From the NCBI GenBank assembly GCA_003645845.1, contig QNCV01000191.1, positions 1 through 5,454 of the forward strand: DNA of 5,454 bases, in the 5' to 3' direction. The notes beneath the pieces were generated by a model. The model was not told where the DNA came from. It saw nothing but the letters and a program-made list of their open reading frames with translations, and ran no database searches. This document shows, in pieces, positions 1 through 5,454 of the stretch. Source of the stretch: Fidelibacterota bacterium (GTDB lineage Bacteria > Fidelibacterota > UBA2242). How positions within the stretch are numbered: position 1 is the stretch's first letter; the number at the start of each line of letters is the position of its first letter. The position numbers and the translations under genes are program-made.

Positions 1-1084
1 ATGTATCAGCAAGTGTTTGAAAATCTTCGTTGTTAAGAGCCCTATTCAGAATATTTTCTGCTTTGGTTTTATCGGTAATATAAATTTCCTGTACATCATA
101 TCGTTGTTTTGTCATGTAAAGCGAATCACGGTGGACGGCATAGAATTTTCTTAAAGTATCATCGTTTATTGAAATTGTTCCGGTTATTTTCCTTGAAAAG
201 ACTGTTTCATATAGGATGTTGTGTTTTTGAAATAGCAGGCGCTGCTGAAAGTCATCGTTTTTATCAAGATTAAGGCGCTTTGCCTGATTATAAACATAGC
301 TATTGATGGCGACCGTCTCGATTATTTTTAATAGCGACTCCGGATCGGAAAAGCGTTCTTCCCGGGAGACAAGCGGAAAATCAGACAAAAGACCAATAAA
401 CTTACTTAGAAAAACTTTGTTATCATTGATTTGATAAAGAGGCTGATTAAAGGAAATGGTTTTCAGAATATTTACTGGTTCACGAGAAACGGAATCGTAG
501 CGCGCAGCAATCAGTTTTGACATAAAAAGCTTAGAGAGAGAATCAATGTTTGATTGGTAAGGTTTAAATTTAGAGGATAACTTTAGAGATTCGACGGCAT
601 TTGTATACCTTACTCTGATATCTTCGGAAAAACGTCTGATTAACTTTCCTTTTAAAACCGATTTATAGTCATTATAGGTAAACAGATCTTTTTTGTAGGG
701 ATCAAGTGATTCATATTCAGACAGCAACCGCTGTTTGGTAATCACAGAATCGAGAACCATTCGGTCAAAATATTCCTTAATCAACAGCCGTCTTTCGAGT
801 AAACGAAATCGTTTCCGAACATCTGGCAGCCGCTGGTAATTATTATCAATAGCATAATAAACAAGCAATTGACGATTTATAAAGTTTTCTATCTTAACAT
901 CCTGCTGATTTTCAGTAAGGTATTGGAATGTGTACCGAGGTGTCTGGGAGAAAAATTCATTGGCGGAAAACCACTCTGAGCCGATTTTTAAAAAATCGTC
1001 GGAATTCCGCCTGTCGCAAGCGGCCAACCCAAAGAGTATAAAGAAACCGAGAATAAAAAGTTTGTTTTTCAAGAAAGACCTCAT
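1..1084 (-). CDS. Probable SurA/PpiC-type peptidyl-prolyl cis-trans isomerase lipoprotein, N-terminal part (3' end outside window)
   Basis: My translation from the ATG at 1084 is open to the window edge, giving 361 complete codons. The protein begins with a lipoprotein signal: basic residues (Arg2, Lys6, Lys8), a hydrophobic stretch (about 9-20) and lipobox LAAC with Cys23 as the predicted lipidated residue, followed by Asp24. Residues 24 to about 325 are charged and mostly helical-looking, with no membrane segment, like the chaperone part of SurA/PrsA proteins but with only loose resemblance. From about 329 (YDVQEIYITD) to the edge, the pattern V-x-E-I-x-I, then A-x-x-I-L, then D-F-x-x-L-A matches the opening strand and helix of a parvulin (rotamase) domain; the rest of that domain is cut off. 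The inferred role is folding or chaperoning of envelope proteins as a membrane-anchored periplasmic protein. The gene starts one base after the mfd stop and has its own AGGA motif seven bases upstream, so it is almost certainly co-transcribed with mfd. The alternative is a lipoprotein chaperone with an inactive isomerase domain; the missing C-terminus would decide. Confidence 0.78.
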   Translation of the reverse strand, partial: MRSFLKNKLFILGFFILFGLAACDRRNSDDFLKIGSEWFSANEFFSQTPRYTFQYLTENQQDVKIENFINRQLLVYYAIDNNYQRLPDVRKRFRLLERRLLIKEYFDRMVLDSVITKQRLLSEYESLDPYKKDLFTYNDYKSVLKGKLIRRFSEDIRVRYTNAVESLKLSSKFKPYQSNIDSLSKLFMSKLIAARYDSVSREPVNILKTISFNQPLYQINDNKVFLSKFIGLLSDFPLVSREERFSDPESLLKIIETVAINSYVYNQAKRLNLDKNDDFQQRLLFQKHNILYETVFSRKITGTISINDDTLRKFYAVHRDSLYMTKQRYDVQEIYITDKTKAENILNRALNNEDFQTLADT

Positions 1085-1085
1085 T

Positions 1086-4000
1086 TTATCGTCCTAAATT
1101 AAGATTGACCTCAAGATGATACAAGAACTGTTTTACCATATCAATCTTTTGTTGTTTGTTAATATATATTGCCATGACAAGATTGTCGCTGGGAATAAAT
1201 TTGTAAGAGAGTCCTGACGAAGAGGCCGTATCTTTTAGAATTGAAATAAAATCATTGGGATTATTAAAATTAATTAATGATTCGAAGTGAAACAGACATA
1301 ATTCTTTATCGAATTTCAATTTATTGATATTTAAGTGAATACATGCCAACCTAATAAAAACGAGGCTGAAAAGATTGTCCATTTCAGTTGGACATTTACC
1401 GAAGATATCCAGAATTCGATGTCTAATTGAATCAATATCACCGAAATTATCCGCGGATGTTAATTGTTGGTAGTATGACAATCGGAGAGATTCTGATGGA
1501 ATATAGCTCTCCGGAATAAATGCGGGAAAAGGGAAAATGATGCTAATATCTTTTTTATGTGGTTGCTCGGGAACTTCAACATTCCGATCTGTTTTATGGT
1601 CTTTCAAATTATCGATGGCATCCTGCAATATCTTTATATACAAATCGTAACCGACCGCGTGAATATTGCCACTTTGTTCAACACCAAAGATGTTTCCGGC
1701 GCCGCGAATTTCAAGGTCTTCCATAGAAATAAGATAGCCGGAGCCCAGTGAAGTATGACGTTTGATTGACTGAAGACGCCTAATGGCCTTAGGGGTTAGA
1801 CGGGAAGGGTTTGATACGATTAGGTAGGCATAGGCCTGGCGGTCAAGGCGACCAACGCGTCCACGCAGCTGATATAATTGCGAAAGACCGAATTTATGGG
1901 CTTTATTAATAAAAATTGTGTTCGCATTGGGAATATCGATGCCGGACTCGATAATTGCAGTTGTAACCAGAATTTGAATTTTATTGTTGACAAAATCGAG
2001 CATAATTGGTTCTAATATTTTTTCTGACATCTGCCCGTGAACATATTGTATGTCCAGATCGGGAAACATCTGTTTTAAGGTAGCCGTAATGGATGCGATT
2101 GTTTTTACTTCATTATGAACAAAGAAGACCTGTCCGCCTCTGTCAATTTCACGTTGTACGGCCCTTTTTATTATTTCCTTATCAAAGGATATTATCTCGG
2201 TGAAAATTGGAAGGCGTTCCTTGGGAGGAGTGTTGATAAGCGAGAAATCCCGGGCGCCAATTAGAGAAAAATGGAGAGAGCGGGGAATGGGTGTTGCAGA
2301 AAGGGAAAGAACATCAATATTAGAGCGGTATTTTTTGATTTTATCTTTATCGGCAACACCAAACCGGTGTTCTTCATCAATGATAAGGAGACCAAGATTT
2401 GAGAAGGATACATCCTTCGATAGCAGACGGTGGGTTCCGATAATAATGTCGATATCGCCGACGGCAAGTTGTCTGAGAATATTTTTTTGTTTAGAGGCGC
2501 CGACAAAGCGCGAAAGGCGTTCCACCTTTACCGGATATTTTTTTAACCGACTTTTAAAGGTAAAATAATGCTGATCGGCAAGAATGGTTGTTGGCGTAAG
2601 TATAGCTACCTGCTTTGAATCGCTGACAGCTTTGAATGCTGCCCTTATAGCGACCTCGGTTTTGCCAAACCCCACGTCACCGCACAATAAGCGATCCATT
2701 GGAGAGGACGACTCCATGTCAGCTTTTATTTCGTTAATAGCCTTTATCTGGTCGGCCGTCTCTTCGAAAGGAAACTCAGCCTCCATCATAAGCTGAAATT
2801 CTGTATCAGCCGAGAAGGCGAAACCGGCAGAATGATAGCGTTCGGAGTAAAGGCGGATTATTTCTTCGGATAATTCTTCAACCGACCGGCGTGTTTTTAG
2901 TTTTATACGATCCCATTCGCCGCTGCCTAAACGTGAGATTTTCGGCTGTATATCAGAGGACGAGCGATATTTATGAACAAGCGACATCTTTTCAAGGGGA
3001 ACAAAAACCTTATCGTTATTTGCATAGGATATAACCAGACATTCACGCTCAGCGCCGAAGGCGGTAATTTTGTCAAGACCGTGATATTGACCAATTCCGT
3101 AATCCAAATGAACTACAAGATCATTATAATCAATTTCAGTGGGATTGAATTTTGTATGTTTAATCTCAGGAGGAAGAAAGGAAAAAGATCGTGGACGATG
3201 ACGCCGGGGAAAAATATCGGAGTCGCTGAAAACGAAAAGATTTTGATCGGGAATTTCGAAACCCGCTGAAAGGGGGCGGTTAATGATGTTTATGCGATCT
3301 TTTGCGAGCAGAGAAGAAAACCGTTCATATTGACCGCTATCGGAGCAAAAAAGAAAAAACGAACCGTCAATATTTTTGTCTATTAAAGAGGAAAGGTGGG
3401 ATTTAAAACCGGAAAAACCCGCGAACAGGTTTTCATGAGTGTTGATTTGAAAATGAATCTCAGAAGAAGCAAGGTCGTTGATTTGGATTAAAGAATATTT
3501 TAAAAAGTTTTTGTTTTGATTAATAGCATCCCGAAAGACATCGCGATTTGTATCGTAACCAGATAAAATAAAAACGGTATTATCGGGAAGAAAAGAGAAT
3601 AATGACGATGCTTGTTCGGGATCATCGGTTACAAGAGGAATAACAGAGGTTTTTTTAATATGTGAAACCGTCTCAAGAGTATTTGGGTCAAACAGGCGGA
3701 GCGATTCAATGGTGTCACCAAAAAATTCTATCCTGACAGGGTAAGTTGTACCAAAGGAGTAGATATCAACAATATCGCCACGAGTAGCATATTCACCGGG
3801 AAATTCCACCGAGAATTCCCGGTTGTAATTAAAATTATCAAGGGTTGAAATAAACTCGTCTTTTGTTGTAGGCATCCCGACAGAAACGATTATTTCGGGG
3901 TGCTTTTGTGACGGAAGGCTAATATTCAACGAATTAACGGGAGCAATAATCGCTTGAACCTGTTTTGAAATAATTTTATGATAGGCGTCATTTTTCAAAA

Positions 4001-4319
4001 ACCAGGAGTAATCTTCATTCTGGCCGTTAGACAAATCCGGCAGGAGAGCCAAAGATTCCGCAGAAATAAAGGATTCAATATTATATATAAAATCATCCAT
4101 AAGGACGGGGTTGTTAAATAGAACAACCGGAAAACGGCCGGTATGTTTTATTAAAGCACTGACGAAAAGAGATAAAATTGAGGAATTAAATATTCCGGAA
4201 ACACTGATTGGTTTATGGGAGCGGTTAAAAGAATTGTGAATCTGTTGAAAAGGATAAGAACCGGAGAATGTGCCTAACAGCAAGGAGATATCATCTTGAT
4301 GTTCCACGTGAAACACCAT
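1086..4319 (-). CDS. mfd: Mfd, transcription-repair coupling factor (ATP-dependent DNA translocase), complete
   Basis: Mfd binds RNA polymerase stalled at DNA lesions, pushes it off by ATP-driven translocation and recruits UvrA for nucleotide excision repair. The 1077 residues follow the family order (E. coli Mfd is 1148). A UvrB-like N-terminal module (about 1-340) contains EYATRGDIVDI (176-186) and VRIEFF (195-200). Arg180, Arg196 and Phe200 fall at the spacing of the E. coli UvrA-contact residues Arg165, Arg181 and Phe185 (numbers recalled from the literature). The N-terminal module has no P-loop, as is usual for Mfd. The RNA polymerase-interacting domain starts near LVVHLDYGIG (401-410). 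The translocase has Walker A GDVGFGKT (547-554), DEEH box (648-651), motif SATPIPR and motif VI RGRVGR (819-824). DLEIRGAG follows, and the C-terminal regulatory domain runs from about 925 to the end. All catalytic motifs are intact. The ATG at 4319 lies inside mnmG and has no visible Shine-Dalgarno sequence, so translation is probably coupled to mnmG. In-frame GTG (4316, 4307) or TTG (4283) starts cannot be excluded, since recognisable homology begins only near residue 10. Confidence 0.97.
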   Translation of the reverse strand: MVFHVEHQDDISLLLGTFSGSYPFQQIHNSFNRSHKPISVSGIFNSSILSLFVSALIKHTGRFPVVLFNNPVLMDDFIYNIESFISAESLALLPDLSNGQNEDYSWFLKNDAYHKIISKQVQAIIAPVNSLNISLPSQKHPEIIVSVGMPTTKDEFISTLDNFNYNREFSVEFPGEYATRGDIVDIYSFGTTYPVRIEFFGDTIESLRLFDPNTLETVSHIKKTSVIPLVTDDPEQASSLFSFLPDNTVFILSGYDTNRDVFRDAINQNKNFLKYSLIQINDLASSEIHFQINTHENLFAGFSGFKSHLSSLIDKNIDGSFFLFCSDSGQYERFSSLLAKDRINIINRPLSAGFEIPDQNLFVFSDSDIFPRRHRPRSFSFLPPEIKHTKFNPTEIDYNDLVVHLDYGIGQYHGLDKITAFGAERECLVISYANNDKVFVPLEKMSLVHKYRSSSDIQPKISRLGSGEWDRIKLKTRRSVEELSEEIIRLYSERYHSAGFAFSADTEFQLMMEAEFPFEETADQIKAINEIKADMESSSPMDRLLCGDVGFGKTEVAIRAAFKAVSDSKQVAILTPTTILADQHYFTFKSRLKKYPVKVERLSRFVGASKQKNILRQLAVGDIDIIIGTHRLLSKDVSFSNLGLLIIDEEHRFGVADKDKIKKYRSNIDVLSLSATPIPRSLHFSLIGARDFSLINTPPKERLPIFTEIISFDKEIIKRAVQREIDRGGQVFFVHNEVKTIASITATLKQMFPDLDIQYVHGQMSEKILEPIMLDFVNNKIQILVTTAIIESGIDIPNANTIFINKAHKFGLSQLYQLRGRVGRLDRQAYAYLIVSNPSRLTPKAIRRLQSIKRHTSLGSGYLISMEDLEIRGAGNIFGVEQSGNIHAVGYDLYIKILQDAIDNLKDHKTDRNVEVPEQPHKKDISIIFPFPAFIPESYIPSESLRLSYYQQLTSADNFGDIDSIRHRILDIFGKCPTEMDNLFSLVFIRLACIHLNINKLKFDKELCLFHFESLINFNNPNDFISILKDTASSSGLSYKFIPSDNLVMAIYINKQQKIDMVKQFLYHLEVNLNLGR
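1092..1095 (-). promoter_or_regulatory. Ribosome binding site of the lipoprotein gene
   Basis: The minus strand reads AGGA followed by seven bases and then the ATG at 1084. The motif lies inside the last codons of mfd (Leu-Gly-Arg). It supports the chosen start, which also gives a proper lipoprotein signal peptide, and it points to translation of the lipoprotein gene as mfd ends. Confidence 0.6.
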
Positions 4320-5454
4320 GTTTTTTTAGGAGAATTATCAATGCGGTAATGTCTGCGGGAGAAACCCCGGAGATACGGGAGGCCTGACCGATAGTCTCGG
4401 GCTTAAAAAGCATTAATTTTTCGCGGGCCTCCTTTGTTATTGACTGTATGTTTTGATAATCGATATCTGAGCCTAACAATAGGTTTTCATAGCGTGATTG
4501 ATTTGCTATCTGGTCTGTCTGACGGCGAATATAGCCCTCGTATTTTACATCAATCTCGATCTGGTCTGCCAGTCCAGGAACCCCATTTAAATAGTCAAAC
4601 AAGCGTGATGGCAACAGGGGAAAAAGGTCTTCAATGTGAATATTACCGCGACACAGAATCTTAAAGAGACTTTGTCCGGATTTTACAGGGGCCTCATGGT
4701 TTTTTACTAAAATTGGATTGAGCACGTCGGGGCCGAGATAAGTATCCCGCAAATAAGAGATTACATCCCTTGATATTTTAATTTTGGTTTGAGAAATCCG
4801 ATAATATTGGTCGTTAATTAGGCCATACTTGTGACCATATTTTGATAGTCGTTGGTCGGCATTGTCGTAACGTAATAAAAGGCGGTATTCCGCACTGGAT
4901 GTAAACATACGGTAGGGTTCTTTTGGACTTTTAGTAACCAGATCATCAATTAATACGCCGATGTATGCTTCAGAACGTGAAAGAAAGAAGGGTTCTTCGT
5001 GACGAATTTTTAATGCGGCATTGATTCCCGCCATTAAACCAAGTGCGGCAGCCTCTTCATATCCGGAAGTACCATTAACCTGTCCTGCAAGATAGAGACC
5101 GCCAATGTTTTTTGTTTCAAGAGTTCTTTTGAGCTGATAGGAGGGAAAAAAGTCATACTCTATGGCGTAACCGGGCTTTAATATTTCTGCATTTTCAAGG
5201 CCGGGAATGGTATAGAGAGCCTTTTTCTGGATATCGAGGGGAAGGCTGGTGGCAAAACCGTTTACGTAATACTGATTTGCCCCTTCCCATTCGGGCTCAA
5301 GGAATATCTGGTGAGAAGGACGGTCGCTAAAGCGGACAATCTTATCTTCGATGCTCGGACAATAGCGAGGACCGACGCTCTTTATTTTGCCTGTGTATAA
5401 AGGCGATCGTACCAGACCGGAACGAAGAACTTCATGAGTCTCGGGATTAGTGTG
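4291..5454 (-). CDS. mnmG: MnmG (GidA), tRNA U34 carboxymethylaminomethyl-modification FAD enzyme, C-terminal part (5' end outside window)
   Basis: With MnmE, MnmG installs the (carboxymethyl)aminomethyl group at C5 of the wobble uridine in certain tRNAs, using FAD and a methylene-tetrahydrofolate-derived carbon; it acts in the cytoplasm. The frame is open from the window edge, giving 387 residues. Numbering from that edge, the motif GPRYCPSIEDK (about 28-38) contains Cys32, equivalent to the conserved Cys277 of E. coli MnmG. GQVNGTSGYEEAAA (124-137) is the second FAD-site signature. EPYRMFTSSAEYRLLLR (179-195) and DNAD (197-200) follow. The C-terminal helical domain, which binds MnmE and tRNA, has YEGYI (305-309) and GQASRISG (356-363). 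About 245 N-terminal residues, including the Rossmann GxGxxG motif, are outside the window, so the whole protein would be about 630 residues, normal for the family. The last residues (GVSRGTSR) are encoded by bases that also form a parS-like palindrome and the start of mfd. The TGA stop is at 4293-4291. An internal ATG at 5034 is not the start, because homology continues well upstream of it. Confidence 0.97.
   Translation of the reverse strand, partial: HTNPETHEVLRSGLVRSPLYTGKIKSVGPRYCPSIEDKIVRFSDRPSHQIFLEPEWEGANQYYVNGFATSLPLDIQKKALYTIPGLENAEILKPGYAIEYDFFPSYQLKRTLETKNIGGLYLAGQVNGTSGYEEAAALGLMAGINAALKIRHEEPFFLSRSEAYIGVLIDDLVTKSPKEPYRMFTSSAEYRLLLRYDNADQRLSKYGHKYGLINDQYYRISQTKIKISRDVISYLRDTYLGPDVLNPILVKNHEAPVKSGQSLFKILCRGNIHIEDLFPLLPSRLFDYLNGVPGLADQIEIDVKYEGYIRRQTDQIANQSRYENLLLGSDIDYQNIQSITKEAREKLMLFKPETIGQASRISGVSPADITALIILLKKHGVSRGTSR
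4300..4315. other. parS: parS-like centromere site (predicted ParB/Spo0J binding site)
   Basis: The plus strand reads TGTTCCACGTGAAACA, a 16-base palindrome with 7 of 8 base pairs symmetric (only the fifth pair breaks symmetry) around CACGTG. From established knowledge, this is the form of the chromosomal parS site bound by ParB/Spo0J in B. subtilis, and close variants are found across most bacterial phyla. ParB loads here, spreads, and with ParA and SMC directs origin segregation. The site lies in the overlap between the 3' end of mnmG and the 5' end of mfd, two bases downstream of the mfd ATG. No second copy was seen in the window. A gene near the replication origin such as mnmG is a plausible place for parS. 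Function is inferred from the sequence match and location; no parB gene is visible here. Confidence 0.85.

Noticed and set aside
1085..1085. Possible promoter or terminator between mfd and the lipoprotein gene.
   Set aside because: Only one base separates the two genes, and no inverted repeat with a T-tract is visible around the junction. Co-transcription is the simpler reading.
2261..2506. Minus-strand 81-codon frame within mfd in another reading frame.
   Set aside because: It is fully inside the Mfd helicase motifs, with no start signal and no recognisable protein features.
2200..2568. Plus-strand open frame of 122 codons opposite mfd.
   Set aside because: It lies opposite the conserved translocase core of Mfd, has a low-complexity Arg/Ser-rich translation with no recognisable motif, and is a shadow of the real gene. 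The same applies to the shorter plus-strand frames at 1557-1751, 2584-2796, 2973-3269 and 4434-4664.
4300..4315. The palindrome as a transcription terminator hairpin, a transcription factor operator or a Noc-binding site.
   Set aside because: The stem is only 7-8 pairs with no loop and no T-run downstream on the coding strand, and it sits inside two reading frames rather than at a promoter. The core CACGTG differs from the Noc consensus, whereas the whole 16-mer fits parS.
4321..4327. Run of seven A residues on the minus strand near the end of mnmG, in phase as A_AAA_AAA, resembling a -1 ribosomal frameshift slippery site.
   Set aside because: A -1 slip would enter a third frame that hits a stop after about 15 codons, not the mfd frame, which is +1 relative to mnmG. 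No stimulatory stem-loop beyond the parS palindrome is evident.

Overview
The window carries three consecutive protein genes, all on the minus strand and packed with essentially no intergenic DNA. In transcription order (right to left) they are the C-terminal 387 residues of MnmG (GidA, tRNA wobble-uridine modification; its 5' end lies beyond position 5454), a complete Mfd (transcription-repair coupling factor, 1077 residues), and the first 361 residues of a lipoprotein resembling SurA/PpiC peptidyl-prolyl isomerases (its 3' end lies beyond position 1). mnmG and mfd overlap by 29 bases. mfd and the lipoprotein gene are separated by a single base. This looks like part of one operon whose promoter and terminator are both outside the window. 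No RNA gene, mobile element, CRISPR array or long repeat was seen.

The most notable signal is a 16-base imperfect palindrome, TGTTCCACGTGAAACA, at 4300-4315. It matches the chromosomal parS centromere site bound by ParB/Spo0J. It lies wholly inside the mnmG/mfd overlap, so the same bases encode the MnmG C-terminus, the Mfd N-terminus and a probable partition site. mnmG is typically an origin-proximal gene that neighbours rsmG-parA-parB in many bacteria. The parS match therefore suggests that this window is near oriC in an organism with a ParABS system, although mfd rather than rsmG follows mnmG here.

The organism is a bacterium with moderately AT-rich DNA. The lipobox protein with an apparent parvulin-type domain suggests a diderm. 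An affiliation with the FCB group or a related candidate phylum is possible, but the sequence does not settle it. The three proteins act in different processes (tRNA modification, DNA repair at stalled RNA polymerase, envelope protein folding), so the operon looks like a housekeeping cluster rather than a dedicated pathway.
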